A stretch of DNA of 64,000 bases from Streptomyces capillispiralis (GCF_007829875.1 NZ_VIWV01000001.1:6046501-6110500), one strand, 5' to 3'; counted from the first letter of the stretch, positions 42,903 through 52,650 are shown. The notes: a model not told the origin generated them from the sequence alone. Numbers and translations are program-made.

Positions 42903-44036
42903 CTACGGGTGCAGCACCACCTTGGTGTAGCCCTCGATCCGCTTGTCGAACTTGTCGTAGGCCGACGGCGCCTGGTCCAGGGGCAGTTCGTGGGAGACGA
43001 CGAAGCTCGGCTTGGCCCTGCCTTCGATGATCATGTCCCGCAGGTACCGGTTGTAGCGCTTCACGTTGCACTGCCCCGTCCCCATCCGCAGGCCCTTCTC
43101 GAAGAGCTTGCCGATCGAGACGAGGAGCATGCCCTGCTTGGCCTGCTCGTCCGGTCCGCCCGGATCGGACGGCACGTAGAGGCCGGGCACGCCGAGCGCT
43201 CCGGTGGCCCGGACCGTACGGACGAGGGAGTTCAGTACGGTCGCCGGTTCCTCGCGGTCCGTGCCGCGCGCCGTCGCCTGGTAGCCCACGGCGTCGATGC
43301 CCTTGTCGGTGCCGGTGCCCTTGGTCTGCTCGTGGATCTGCTCGACCGGGTCGCCCTCGGCGAAGTTGACCGGCACCGCGCCGATCTCCTCGGCCTTCTG
43401 CAGCCGCTCCGGGACCCGGTCCACGACGAACACCTTGCTCGCGCCGCGCAGCAGCGCCGAGTAGGCGGCCATCAGCCCGACCGGTCCCGCGCCGTACACC
43501 GTGACGCTCTCGCCGGGCCGGACCTGGGCCAGTTCACAGCCGTGGTAGCCCGTGGGGAAGATGTCGGCGAGCAGCACGAAATCGGTCTCGTGCTCCTTTC
43601 CCGGCGGCAGTTTCAGGCAGTTGAAGTCGGCGTAGGGGACGCGGAGGTATTCGGCCTGGCCGCCCTTCCAGGGTCCCATGGCGACATAACCGTAAGCCCC
43701 GCCCGGAAAACCGGGATTGACGGTCAGACAGTAACCGGTGAATCCCTCGACGCAGTTGGTGCAGAATCCGCAGGCGACGTTGAAGGGCATGACCACGCGG
43801 TCGCCCTCCTTGAGCGAGGTCACGCCCTGGCCGACCTCCGCGACGGTCCCCATGTTCTCGTGGCCGAAGGTGATGCCGGGCTCGGCGGCCGTGCGGCCCT
43901 CGTACATGTGCAGGTCGGAGCCGCAGATGGCGGTGGAGGTGACTTGTACGATCACGTCGTTCGGATGCTGGATGGTGGGGTTCTCGACGTCTTCGACCGC
44001 TACTTCGAACGGTCCCTTGTACACGACGGCCTTCAT
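42903..44036 (-). CDS. Zinc-dependent alcohol dehydrogenase of the glutathione-independent formaldehyde dehydrogenase type
   Basis: A 377-residue MDR enzyme. The catalytic zinc site is ICGSDLHMYEGR and GHENMGTVAEVG; structural zinc cysteines are CGFCTNCVEGFTGYC. VTVYGAGPVGLMAAYSALLRGASKVFVVD binds NAD. The long insertion with TGTDKGIDAVGYQATARG resembles Pseudomonas formaldehyde dismutase/dehydrogenase. It may detoxify aldehydes, without needing a thiol cofactor. GGAGG lies 7-8 bases before the ATG. The palindrome at 44120-44145 sits between this gene and the divergent small gene. Confidence 0.9.
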   Translation of the reverse strand: MKAVVYKGPFEVAVEDVENPTIQHPNDVIVQVTSTAICGSDLHMYEGRTAAEPGITFGHENMGTVAEVGQGVTSLKEGDRVVMPFNVACGFCTNCVEGFTGYCLTVNPGFPGGAYGYVAMGPWKGGQAEYLRVPYADFNCLKLPPGKEHETDFVLLADIFPTGYHGCELAQVRPGESVTVYGAGPVGLMAAYSALLRGASKVFVVDRVPERLQKAEEIGAVPVNFAEGDPVEQIHEQTKGTGTDKGIDAVGYQATARGTDREEPATVLNSLVRTVRATGALGVPGLYVPSDPGGPDEQAKQGMLLVSIGKLFEKGLRMGTGQCNVKRYNRYLRDMIIEGRAKPSFVVSHELPLDQAPSAYDKFDKRIEGYTKVVLHP

Positions 44037-44119
44037 GACTTCGACCTCCGCTCGATGATGTACACGTCCGGTTGTCGCGTCCCTCCCGACGTTCCGCGTG
44101 ACCGATATCTCATGATTCT

Positions 44120-44145
44120 CCGGTCTGCCTTATAGGGCAAGCCGG
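44120..44145. promoter_or_regulatory. Inverted repeat between divergent genes, operator candidate
   Basis: CCGGTCTGCC and GGCAAGCCGG are inverted (8 of 10 pairs) around TTATAG. GATAT and ATATC lie further out on either side. The AT-rich setting is that of a shared promoter for the dehydrogenase gene and the small plus-strand gene. Confidence 0.5.
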
Positions 44146-44208
44146 TAATATCCACGGCAATGGCATGGGATGCCTGGGGATGCCTTACCGGGAAAGGAAG
44201 GGGCGGAC

Positions 44209-44400
44209 ATGGCGGCGCAGAGGCTGGGAACGCTCCTCGTTCCCGTGCCGGGACTGTCCGGCACCACGTACCCGCCGGGCACGACCGTCACGGTGCGTGG
44301 TCGCGGTGCGACGGTCGACGCCTTCGTCGACGGTGACTGGCTGCCGCTGTCCTGGTGGGAGTTCTCCGACGGTCTGCGCGAGGACATCGCCGACCGCTGA
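44209..44400 (+). CDS. Small hypothetical protein
   Basis: A 63-residue protein with no recognised domain. The order GTLLVPVPGLSGTTYPPGTTVTVRGRG, AFVDGDWLPLSWWEFSD suggests a small beta barrel, SH3-like. GGAAAGGAAGGGG lies before the ATG at 44209. It is divergent from the dehydrogenase gene and ends six bases before the convergent glpK. GC3 bias and ribosome site favour a real gene. Confidence 0.72.
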   Translation: MAAQRLGTLLVPVPGLSGTTYPPGTTVTVRGRGATVDAFVDGDWLPLSWWEFSDGLREDIADR

Positions 44401-44405
44401 CCCCG

Positions 44406-45923
44406 TCAGCCGACCCTGACCCAGTCCAGGGTGCGCTCCACGGCCCGCTTCCAGTCCTGGTAGCCGTCCTGGCGCTGCTCCTCGCTCCACTGCGGGCTCC
44501 AGCGCTTCGACTCCTGCCAGTGCGAGCGCAGTTCGTCGGTGTCGCGCCAGAACCCGGTCGCGAGCCCGGCGGCGTACGCGGCGCCCAGCGCGGTGGTCTC
44601 GGCCACCACGGGGCGGCTGACCGGCACGCCCAGCACATCGGCCTGGATCTGCATGCACAGGTCGTTCGCCGTCACCCCGCCGTCGACCTTGAGCACGTCC
44701 AGGTGCACGCCCGAGTCCTGCTCCATGGCCTCGACCACGTCACGGCTCTGGTAGCAGATCGCCTCCAGCGTGGCCCGTGCGATGTGCCCGGCGGTGTTGT
44801 ACCGGGCCAGCCCCACCATGGCGCCCCGGGCGTCCGAGCGCCAGTAGGGGGCGAACAGGCCGGAGAACGCCGGCACGAAGTACATCCCGCCGTTGTCGTC
44901 CACCGTGCGCGCCAGCTGTTCGCTGTCCGGGGCGCTGCGGATGATCTTCAGCTGGTCGCGCAGCCACTGCACGGCCGCGCCGGTGACCGCGATGGATCCC
45001 TCCAGCGCGTAGATCACGGGGCTGCCCGCGAACTGGTACGCCACCGTCGTCAGCAGCCCGTGCCGCGAACGCACCAGCTCCGTACCCGTGTTGAGGACCA
45101 GGAAGTTGCCGGTGCCGTAGGTGTTCTTGGCCTCGCCGGGGGAGAAGCAGACCTGGCCGACGGTCGCGGCCTGCTGATCGCCGAGTACGCCGGTGATCGG
45201 GACGGCGGCGCTCAACGGCCGGGAGGAACGCGCCTGGCCGTACGCCTCGGGGTCGGACGAGGGGCGGATGGCCGGGAGCATCGCACGCGGGACGCCGAAC
45301 ATGTCCAGCAGCTCGTCGTCCCAGTCGAGGGTCTCCAGGTTCATCAGCATGGTGCGGCTGGCGTTGGTCACGTCGGTGGCGTGCACTCCGCCGTTGGGGC
45401 CGCCGGTGAGGTTCCACAGCACCCAGGCGTCGGTGTTGCCGAACAGGGCGTGGCCCGCCTCGGCGGCCTCGCGCAGTCCGTCCACGTTCTCCAGCAGCCA
45501 CTGGATCTTGCCGCCGGAGAAGTAGGTGGCCGGCGGCAGACCGGCCTTGTGGCGGATGACCTCGCCCCGCCCGTCGCGGTCGAGGGCCGCGGCGATGCTG
45601 TCGGTGCGGGTGTCCTGCCAGACGATCGCGTTGTAGTACGGGCGGCCGGTGCGCGGGTCCCAGACCACGGTCGTCTCACGCTGGTTGGTGATCCCGATGG
45701 CCTTCAGGTCGGTGGCCGACAGCCCTCCCTCCCGCAGGGCGTTCTGGATCACCGTGTTGGTGCGCTCCCAGATCTCCACCGGGTCGTGCTCCACCCACCC
45801 CGAGCGGGGCAGGATCTGCCGGTGCTCGAGCTGGTGCTTCGCCACCTCGGTCCCCGAGTGATCGAAGATCATGAAGCGCGTGCTGGTGGTGCCCTGATCC
45901 ACCGCGCCGACGAATTCGGGCAT
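44406..45923 (-). CDS. glpK: Glycerol kinase
   Basis: A 505-residue kinase forming glycerol-3-phosphate. It opens FVGAVDQGTTSTRFMIFDHSG, the FGGY phosphate-binding region, and has GWVEHDPVEIW, the ITNQRETTVVWD motif, and the FGGY C-terminal signature region with VDGGVTANDLCMQIQADVLGVPVSRP. GGAGAGG precedes the ATG. The glycerol facilitator gene lies 48 bases upstream in the same direction. Glycerol-3-phosphate dehydrogenase and a GylR-type regulator are not in the window, so this may be a second, partial glycerol operon. Confidence 0.95.
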   Translation of the reverse strand: MPEFVGAVDQGTTSTRFMIFDHSGTEVAKHQLEHRQILPRSGWVEHDPVEIWERTNTVIQNALREGGLSATDLKAIGITNQRETTVVWDPRTGRPYYNAIVWQDTRTDSIAAALDRDGRGEVIRHKAGLPPATYFSGGKIQWLLENVDGLREAAEAGHALFGNTDAWVLWNLTGGPNGGVHATDVTNASRTMLMNLETLDWDDELLDMFGVPRAMLPAIRPSSDPEAYGQARSSRPLSAAVPITGVLGDQQAATVGQVCFSPGEAKNTYGTGNFLVLNTGTELVRSRHGLLTTVAYQFAGSPVIYALEGSIAVTGAAVQWLRDQLKIIRSAPDSEQLARTVDDNGGMYFVPAFSGLFAPYWRSDARGAMVGLARYNTAGHIARATLEAICYQSRDVVEAMEQDSGVHLDVLKVDGGVTANDLCMQIQADVLGVPVSRPVVAETTALGAAYAAGLATGFWRDTDELRSHWQESKRWSPQWSEEQRQDGYQDWKRAVERTLDWVRVG

Positions 45924-45971
45924 CGTGCCACCTCTCCTCGTGACCGGGCGGGCCTGTGTGCGCCCGGGACC

Positions 45972-46859
45972 CTAGGGCTGTTCCGTGGCGGGGCCTTCCT
46001 CGGCCGCCTCCGCCCTGGCCTTGATCACCGGACTGATGAGCAGGTCGTACACCCAGGTACCGAGAACTCCGCCGATGAGGGGGCCGACAATGGGAATCCA
46101 CCAGTAACCGCTGAACCATCCGAATGTGCCGGGCAGGGCGATCGAACCCCAGCCTTCGAAGAACGTGAACAGCCGGGGACCGAAGTCGCGTGCCGGATTG
46201 ATCGCGTATCCGGCGTTGGTGCCGAACGTCAAACCGATCGCGACGACCACCAGACCGATGAGGAACGGATGGAGATTCGACATCGGCGCCGTATTACGGG
46301 TGTCGATGAGGGCGCAGACCAGCATGAGGAGAATTCCGGTCCCCACGATCTGGTCGAGCAGGGGGCCCCACCAGGAATCCCCGAAGTATTCGGCGGGGAA
46401 GGTGGCGAAGATCGAGTACGTCGCCAGGGATTCGTCCCGCGGGACCCCCGCATCGGTGTCCGCCGCGACGATCGCCCACCGGTAGCAGGCGTAGACGAGC
46501 GCGGCGGCGACGAAGGCGCCGACGACCTGCGCCAGCCAGTACGGCAGGACCTTCCGCCACGGGAAATCCCTCCGCACGGCGAAGGCCAGCGTCACCGCGG
46601 GATTGATGTGCGCGCCGCTGATACCGCCGGCCACATAGATGGCGAACACCACCGCGAGACCCCAGCCCCACGCGATGATCAGCCAGTTGGCGGGCCCGAA
46701 CTCCACCACCTGCCGGCCCGATCCCGGCAGACCGACGACCGCGACGGCAACCGATCCGACGCCCAGCAGAATCAGGACGAATGTCCCCAGGAATTCGGCG
46801 AGCATCTCACCGCCGAGGCCTTTTCGATAACCCCGTCGACGTGCAACGCGTTCAGCCAT
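45972..46859 (-). CDS. glpF: Glycerol facilitator / aquaporin (MIP family)
   Basis: A 295-residue channel with six membrane helices and two half-helices. The NPA motifs are HINPAVTLAFAV and AINPARDFGPRLFT; the aspartate after the second marks the glycerol-transporting class. GEMLAEFLGTFVLILLGVGSVA is the first helix. The GAGGAG site precedes the ATG at 46859. It is the promoter-proximal gene of a two-gene operon with glpK. The upstream 213 bases are likely to hold the promoter; no operator was recognised. Confidence 0.93.
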   Translation of the reverse strand: MAERVARRRGYRKGLGGEMLAEFLGTFVLILLGVGSVAVAVVGLPGSGRQVVEFGPANWLIIAWGWGLAVVFAIYVAGGISGAHINPAVTLAFAVRRDFPWRKVLPYWLAQVVGAFVAAALVYACYRWAIVAADTDAGVPRDESLATYSIFATFPAEYFGDSWWGPLLDQIVGTGILLMLVCALIDTRNTAPMSNLHPFLIGLVVVAIGLTFGTNAGYAINPARDFGPRLFTFFEGWGSIALPGTFGWFSGYWWIPIVGPLIGGVLGTWVYDLLISPVIKARAEAAEEGPATEQP

Positions 46860-47072
46860 CGGCTCTCCTCGGCTGGAATGGCACGGGCATTCCCTCCCAC
46901 AACGGAAGCGTAGGTGCGCCGGGGGGATCGGGCGCGCCGAGGGCCGCATTTCCTCCCAACAGAGCAATGCGCCGGCGCTCACTCCCGGGCGCGCGGCCAT
47001 CGGCGTCCGGCCTCCCGCGTACGCTGGCGGGTCCGCCGTGTTCCGCCCCGACCGACAGGAGCCCGCAGCCCC

Positions 47073-47834
47073 ATGCACTCCCGTACGGACCAGGCGTCCC
47101 TCGACGCCACCGCCGACCGCCTCGCCGCCCTGCCCGCCGTCCGGGCGGTAGCCCTCGGCGGTTCCCGCGCCCAGGGCATCCACCGCCCCGACAGCGACTG
47201 GGACCTGGCGGTCTACTACCGGGGCGCCTTCGACCCGGACGACCTGCGCGCCCTCGGCTGGGAAGGGGAGGTGTCCGAGATCGGCGCCTGGGGCGGCGGC
47301 GTCTTCAACGGAGGTGCCTGGCTGACTGTCGACGGGCGCCGGGTCGACGTCCACTACCGCGACCTCGACGTCGTCGAGCACGAACGGGCGGAGGCGGAGG
47401 CGGGCCGCTTCCGCGTCGAACCGCTGATGTTCCACCTGGCGGGCATCCCGACCTACCTGGTGGTCGCCGAACTCGCGCTCAACGAGGTCCTGCGCGGCGA
47501 ACTGCCCCGCCCCGCCTACCCCGACGCGCTGCGCGCGACCGCCCCCGAGCGCTGGCACGGAACGGCCACCGCGACACTCGCCTACGCACGGGCGCACCAC
47601 GCCCCGCACGGCCGTCTGACCGAGGTCGCCGGGGCCGTCGCCACAGCGGCCCTGCACACCGGGCACGCCGTGCTGGCCGCGCGCGGAGAATGGATCACCA
47701 ACGAGAAGCGCCTGCTCGACCGGGCGGGCCTGCGGGCCGTGGACGGCATCCTCGCCCGCCTGCGGGACGACCCGAGGTCACTCACCACGGCCGTCACCGA
47801 CGCGGAGACCCTGTTCGCGGCGACACTGCGCTGA
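47073..47834 (+). CDS. Nucleotidyltransferase-domain protein
   Basis: A 253-residue protein of the polymerase-beta nucleotidyltransferase fold. GGSRAQGIHRPDSDWDLAVYY carries the GS motif and DxD metal-binding pair, and VDVHYRDLDVVE the third acidic residue. The C-terminal helical half includes FHLAGIPTYLVVAELALNEVLRGELP and resembles aminoglycoside- or MNT-type enzymes. The target could be a small molecule or a protein. An AGGAG lies 12 bases before the ATG. No HEPN-type antitoxin partner is adjacent. Confidence 0.85.
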   Translation: MHSRTDQASLDATADRLAALPAVRAVALGGSRAQGIHRPDSDWDLAVYYRGAFDPDDLRALGWEGEVSEIGAWGGGVFNGGAWLTVDGRRVDVHYRDLDVVEHERAEAEAGRFRVEPLMFHLAGIPTYLVVAELALNEVLRGELPRPAYPDALRATAPERWHGTATATLAYARAHHAPHGRLTEVAGAVATAALHTGHAVLAARGEWITNEKRLLDRAGLRAVDGILARLRDDPRSLTTAVTDAETLFAATLR

Positions 47835-48320
47835 CGGCGCCGACCGTAGTGACCGAGACCGGCCGTACTGACGGCGCCGACCGAACGGACGGCGCTGACC
47901 GCGACCGGCCGTGCCCGCGGGCGTCAACGGCATTGCTCACGGCGCGGGTTGGGCCACGGTGGGAGCATCGTGACGGCCGGGGGAGCGGAGCGGGCCTCCC
48001 GGTGGATCGGACGCTTGAGGGCTCGGATGGACTCCACTCCGCTCACGCCGGCCGGTACCGCGGGCACATTCCTGGTGACGCTGCTTTCTTCACCCCTCTC
48101 GGCTGGCCGGGTCCGGCCGAGCGTGGGGACGGGGCATCGTGTCCGCCGTGGGCCTGACGGGGTAGCCACCGGCCACCGTCCGCCCCCGTCGTCACCTCCG
48201 GGAAACACGCCCGTTCACTCACCAGCATCACCGTCGCTTACGGTGGAGACGCGTCCCCTTCCGGCCCGGTCACCGTCGCCCGCGAGCTCACCCCGCCCTC
48301 GATGCGACCACTGGAGCCCC
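47835..48320. other. 486 bases without a convincing gene
   Basis: The first 80 bases repeat GACGGCGCCGACCG-like and GACCGGCCGT units (47834-47913). The remainder has open frames but none with recognisable sequence. It presumably contains the FUSC gene promoter. Confidence 0.45.
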
Positions 48321-50183
48321 GTGACCCGCCCCGCCCGCGCCGTACCCCCGTGGCTGGCCCATGCCCTGCGAGCCCAACGCGGACCGGTCCCCTGGAGCGC
48401 GGTCGTGCGGGGCGCGCTGGGCGGTGGGCCCCTGCTGCTCGCGGCCGTCCTCGGCGGGCGGCCCACGCTCGGGGTCGCCGCCGCCATCGGCGCCATGTTC
48501 GCCGGGATCAACGACCGGCCGGGCAGCCGGCGGGCCTCCGTCGGCCGGATCGGCGGGCCCGCCCTGGCCGGGGCGGCCGGGCTGGCCGCGGGGACGTACG
48601 CCGGGGACCACGTCCCGGCCGTGCTGCTCACCGTGCTGCTGACCGGTCTCGGCCTCGTCGCCGGCGCAGTCAGCGCGCTGGGGCCCGTGGGATCCGCCGT
48701 AGGTGTCCAGCTGCTGGTCGGCACGGCCGTCGGAGCCGGGATGCCGCTGCCCGAGCCGGGCTGGCAGCGGGCGCTCGCCTTCCTCGCCGGTGCCGGATGG
48801 CTGCTCCTGCTGCGGCTGGCGCTGCCCACACCGGGCTCGCTCGCCGGGGCCCGGCTCGACTTCCGCTTCGACGGGGAACGGCACGCCGTCGCCGGGGTGT
48901 ACGAGGCGATCGCGGCGCTCCTCGACGCGGCCGGCTCGGAGACGGCCACCGCACGCCGGGCCGCGCTCACCGCCGCCCTCGACCAGGCGCAGGACGCCCT
49001 CGCCGGACCCCGGCTGCGGCGGTACGCCTCCTCCGCGGCCGAACGCCGGCTGCACGCCCAGTACGCCGCCGCGCTGCCGCTCGCCGAGGCGGCGACCGCG
49101 CTGGCCTGGGCGGAGGAGGCCGTACCCGCCCGCGCGGCCGAGGGACCCCGCCGTCTCGCCGCCGCCGTGCGGGGCAGTGCCCCCACCGGGCCGCTGCCCG
49201 CGCCCACCCGGTCCGCGCCCGCGCTGCGCGCCCTCGACGACGCCCTCCTGCACGCCGCCGAGGCGTTCGACCGGGCCGAGGGCGGCGACTTGCACAGCCG
49301 CAAGCGGTCCAGGACCGCCCGGACGCGCACCGTCCTCGGCGCCCGGGGCCGCGAGTACGGGCTGCGGGTCGCCCTCTGCTTCGGGGCGAGCGCCGCCCTC
49401 GCCCAGGCCCTGCACCACGCCCGCTGGTACGGACAGCACGACCACTGGTACTGGCTGCCCGCCACCGCCGTCTTCCTCGTCAAGCCCGACCTCGGACCGC
49501 TGGCCTCCCGGGTGCTGTCCCGGGCCGCCGGAACGGTGCTCGGGGCCCTGCTGTTCGCCGGCTTCGCCGCCGTGCTGCCCCGGCCGGAGGGGCTCGTCGC
49601 GCTGGTCGCCGTCAGCGGGGCGCTGATCCCCGTGGCCACCCGGCACTTCGCCGCGCAGACCGCCGTCGTCACCGTCCTCGTGCTCGCCCTGGTGATGGTG
49701 GGCGGCGAACCCCAGGCCTCCGTCGGCCGGATCGCCGAGACCCTGCTGGCCTGCGCCGTCGTGCTGGTCGTCGGCCACCTCCCGATGCCGGGACAGCGCG
49801 GCGACGCCATCCGCGCCCGGCTCACCGAAGCGGGCGGGGCCGCCCAGGCGTACCTCGACCACGTGCTCGGCGGGTCCGGGGACCGCGCCGCCCGCTGGAC
49901 CCTGCGCCGCGAGGCCTACCGCACCCTCGCCGAGGCCCGTACCGCCATCGCGCTCGCCTCCGCCGAACTGCCGACGCTCGCCCGGCACGCCGACGGCGCC
50001 GACGAGCTCGCCGCCACCCTCGAACGGCTCGTCGACACCACCACCGCCTGCGCCGTCCACCTCGACGACACCGGCGGCCTCGACCCCCGGCACACCGCGC
50101 GGCTCGCCGAGCTGCGGGACGAACTCGCCCGCCGCCGCGACCGCGTGGGCCCGCGCCCACCGGACCTGCCCGTCGCCGGGTGA
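48321..50183 (+). CDS. FUSC family membrane protein
   Basis: A 620-residue membrane protein of the FUSC (fusaric acid resistance-like) family. Two sets of hydrophobic helices flank a long cytoplasmic region of about 200 residues. The first set includes GGPLLLAAVLGG and VPAVLLTVLLTGLGLVAGA. The second includes HDHWYWLPATAVFLVKPDLG, VLSRAAGTVLGALLFAG and AVVTVLVLALVMVGGE. The WLPATAVFLVKPD segment is the family signature. It may export aromatic acids or similar compounds. The GTG start at 48321 has GGAG 6 bases upstream. Confidence 0.85.
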   Translation: MTRPARAVPPWLAHALRAQRGPVPWSAVVRGALGGGPLLLAAVLGGRPTLGVAAAIGAMFAGINDRPGSRRASVGRIGGPALAGAAGLAAGTYAGDHVPAVLLTVLLTGLGLVAGAVSALGPVGSAVGVQLLVGTAVGAGMPLPEPGWQRALAFLAGAGWLLLLRLALPTPGSLAGARLDFRFDGERHAVAGVYEAIAALLDAAGSETATARRAALTAALDQAQDALAGPRLRRYASSAAERRLHAQYAAALPLAEAATALAWAEEAVPARAAEGPRRLAAAVRGSAPTGPLPAPTRSAPALRALDDALLHAAEAFDRAEGGDLHSRKRSRTARTRTVLGARGREYGLRVALCFGASAALAQALHHARWYGQHDHWYWLPATAVFLVKPDLGPLASRVLSRAAGTVLGALLFAGFAAVLPRPEGLVALVAVSGALIPVATRHFAAQTAVVTVLVLALVMVGGEPQASVGRIAETLLACAVVLVVGHLPMPGQRGDAIRARLTEAGGAAQAYLDHVLGGSGDRAARWTLRREAYRTLAEARTAIALASAELPTLARHADGADELAATLERLVDTTTACAVHLDDTGGLDPRHTARLAELRDELARRRDRVGPRPPDLPVAG

Positions 50184-50196
50184 GCCGGCGCCGGTC

Positions 50197-51153
50197 TCAC
50201 CCGACGCGCACCCACACCGGCGCGTGGTCCGAACCCGCCACCCCGCGCCGCTCCGCGGGATCCGCGCCGATGGACGGCAGCCGCGGCGGGCCCTCGTCCG
50301 GCAGGCCCGTGCCCGCCACCGTCACCCGCCGCACCAGCCGGTGACTGAGCAGCACGTGGTCGATCAGCTCCCGGCGGCCGGAGTTCACCCGCGAATAGCG
50401 CTGCGCGGCGGGGATGAGCGGAGCCACGTCCCACAGCCGCAACGCGTCGCCGTCGTCCGGGCGGTCGTGGCCGGGGGTGCCGATCTCCGACCCGGGCGGC
50501 CCGAGCAGGATCTGGGTGGTCGCCGCCTGCACCTCGTCGTTGAGGTCGCCGAGCACCGCCACGTCCCGCTCCCGGCCGTCACCGTCCAGCAGCTCGTCCG
50601 CCAGCGCGCGCAGGGCCGCCGCCTCCGCCGCCCGCCGGTACAGGGCGTAGGCACCGTAGCGGGCCCGTTCCCCCTCGTCCCGCGGGTGGAAACGACCGTC
50701 CGGATACGACAGCAGCTTGGACTTCAGATGGCACACCGCCGCCCGCAGCGGCGGGCCGTCGCCGTCGCCCGCCACCTCCACCGCCAGGAAGCCGCGGCCC
50801 GCCCGTCCGGCCGCCGGGCCCGCGTCGTCCGCCTGCACGGGATGCAGCCCGGCCGGGAACGCCGCGGTGTCGGCGACCACCGTCACGTCCGTGCGGCTGA
50901 GGAAACCGACCCGGGTGCCCCTGCTGTCCGTGTGCCCGGACAGGGCGATCCGCCAGTCGTCGTCCAGCATTCCGGCCAGGTCTTCCAGCGCGCCGGGGTC
51001 GCCGACCTCCTGCACACCGAGCAGCGCCGGGTCGAGTTCCGTGATCACGGCGGCGAGCGAGGCGAGCTTGGACTCGTACGCGGCCCGGTCCCCGGGCCCG
51101 AAGGGGCCGCCGGGCCGGTAGAGGTTCTCCAGATTCCAGGTGCCGAGGAGCAT
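50197..51153 (-). CDS. Endonuclease/exonuclease/phosphatase family protein
   Basis: A 318-residue metallohydrolase with the EEP fold. The asparagine in GTWNLENLYRPGG, the glutamate in LLGVQEVGDPG, CHLKSKLLSYPDGRF, the active-site LGDLNDEVQAATT and the final GSDHAPVWVRV are in order. No signal peptide is visible. It could act on nucleic acid or a phosphodiester small molecule. The AAGGGG site precedes the ATG. It converges on the FUSC gene, which ends 13 bases away. Confidence 0.87.
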   Translation of the reverse strand: MLLGTWNLENLYRPGGPFGPGDRAAYESKLASLAAVITELDPALLGVQEVGDPGALEDLAGMLDDDWRIALSGHTDSRGTRVGFLSRTDVTVVADTAAFPAGLHPVQADDAGPAAGRAGRGFLAVEVAGDGDGPPLRAAVCHLKSKLLSYPDGRFHPRDEGERARYGAYALYRRAAEAAALRALADELLDGDGRERDVAVLGDLNDEVQAATTQILLGPPGSEIGTPGHDRPDDGDALRLWDVAPLIPAAQRYSRVNSGRRELIDHVLLSHRLVRRVTVAGTGLPDEGPPRLPSIGADPAERRGVAGSDHAPVWVRVG

Positions 51154-51273
51154 GGCGCCCCTTTCAGCCGTGGGCGGGCCCGCGCTCGGGCCGGGGTGCG
51201 TGTCCGGCCCGCCCCGCGACGGAGCCGCGACGGGATGTCGCGGTTCGGCTCACCCCGGGCGAGGAGCGCGTCG

Positions 51274-51279
51274 TACGTT
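51274..51279 (+). promoter_or_regulatory. -10 element TACGTT, leaderless start of the deaminase gene
   Basis: TACGTT ends 6 bases before the ATG at 51286, with no ribosome site in the gap. Confidence 0.4.
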
Positions 51280-51285
51280 GACCCG

Positions 51286-52650
51286 ATGACGCCTTCTGCC
51301 GTGGAGAGTCCCGCCGGGCTCATCATCACCGGATGCACCGTCCTCACGCACGACGATCAAGAAGCGGTCGGCTTCGCGCACGACGCGGCGATCGTCGTAC
51401 GCGACGGGATCGTGACGGAGGTGACCGGCGCGGACGCGGTCGCCGGCCGGGCGGCCGACGAGTGGATCGACGCCCGCGGGCAGGTCGCGCTGCCCGGCCT
51501 GGTCAACTGTCACACGCACGCGCCGATGGTGGCCCTGCGCGGCCTCGCCGAGGACCTGCCGACCGAGGAGTGGTTCAACGACGTCGTCTGGCCGGTGGAG
51601 TCCAACCTCACCGAGCGGGACGTCGAACTGGGCGCCCGGCTCGCCTGCGCCGAGATGATCCGCGGCGGCGTCACCTGCTTCGCCGACCACTACTTCGCCA
51701 TGGACGCGGTCGCCGCCGTGGTCGCCGAGTGCGGCATGCGGGCGCTGCTGGGGGAGGCGTACTTCTCCTCGCAGGGCGTGCGGGGACGGGAGCGGTCACT
51801 GGAGTTCGCGCTGCGCCACCGCGACACGGCCGGCGGCCGCATCACCACCGCCCTCGCCCCGCACTCCCCCTACACCGTGGACGAGGCCGACCTCGCCGCC
51901 ACCGCCGAACTGGCCCGTGCGCACGGGCTGCCCGTGCATCTGCACGCCGCCGAGAACCGCGACCAGACCGAGACCAGCCGGGCCCGGCACGGCGTCACCC
52001 CCGTCGAGGTCCTGCACCGCACCGGCATCCTCGACACCGATGTGCTCCTCGCCCACGGCACCGGCATCGTCGACAGCGACCTGCCGCTGCTGGCACGCGC
52101 GGCCGGCCGTACCGCCGTGGCCACCGCGCCCCGCGGCTACCTCAAGTTCGCCTGGCCCACCACGACCCCCGTGCGCGCGCTGCGCGACATCGGCGTCCCG
52201 GTCGGACTCGCCACGGACGGCGCCGCCTCCAACAACTCCCTCGACGTGTGGGAGGCGATGGCGCTCACCTCCCTGATCCAGAAGTCGACGGAGGGCGACC
52301 CCCGCTGGCTGACCTCCCGTCAGGCCCTGCACCACGCCACGCTGCAGAGCGCACGCGCGGTCGGCCTCGGGGAGAGCGCCGGCAGCATCGCGCCCGGGCG
52401 CCGCGCCGACATCGTCCTCGTCGACCTGACCGGCCCGCACACCCAGCCGGTGCACGACCTCGCCGCGACCCTGGTGCACAGCGCCCGCGCCGCCGACGTC
52501 CGTACGACCGTCGTCGACGGCCGGGTCCTCATGCGCGACCGGGAACTGCTGACGATCGACGTCCCCGAGGTGGTGCGGGAGCTGGACGAGCGGCTGCCCG
52601 CGCTCGTCGACCGTAGCCACGGCCGGCGGATCCAGGAGTACGACACCTGA
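51286..52650 (+). CDS. Amidohydrolase of the 5-methylthioadenosine / S-adenosylhomocysteine deaminase type
   Basis: A 454-residue zinc amidohydrolase. NCHTHAPMVALRGLAEDLPTEEW provides two zinc-ligand histidines, LPVHLHAAENRDQ the third, LLAHGTGI the fourth, and ATDGAASNNSLDVWEAM the catalytic aspartate. LPTEEWFNDVVWPVE is close to MTA/SAH deaminases and also to guanine deaminase relatives. It would convert an adenosine-type nucleoside to the inosine form in methyl-group salvage. Substrate choice within this group cannot be fixed from sequence. Confidence 0.88.
   Translation: MTPSAVESPAGLIITGCTVLTHDDQEAVGFAHDAAIVVRDGIVTEVTGADAVAGRAADEWIDARGQVALPGLVNCHTHAPMVALRGLAEDLPTEEWFNDVVWPVESNLTERDVELGARLACAEMIRGGVTCFADHYFAMDAVAAVVAECGMRALLGEAYFSSQGVRGRERSLEFALRHRDTAGGRITTALAPHSPYTVDEADLAATAELARAHGLPVHLHAAENRDQTETSRARHGVTPVEVLHRTGILDTDVLLAHGTGIVDSDLPLLARAAGRTAVATAPRGYLKFAWPTTTPVRALRDIGVPVGLATDGAASNNSLDVWEAMALTSLIQKSTEGDPRWLTSRQALHHATLQSARAVGLGESAGSIAPGRRADIVLVDLTGPHTQPVHDLAATLVHSARAADVRTTVVDGRVLMRDRELLTIDVPEVVRELDERLPALVDRSHGRRIQEYDT

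Noticed and set aside
47949..48320. N-terminal extension of the FUSC protein by about 124 codons
   Set aside because: The upstream frame is low-complexity and Pro/Ser-rich, while GTG 48321 has a ribosome site and begins the recognisable protein.
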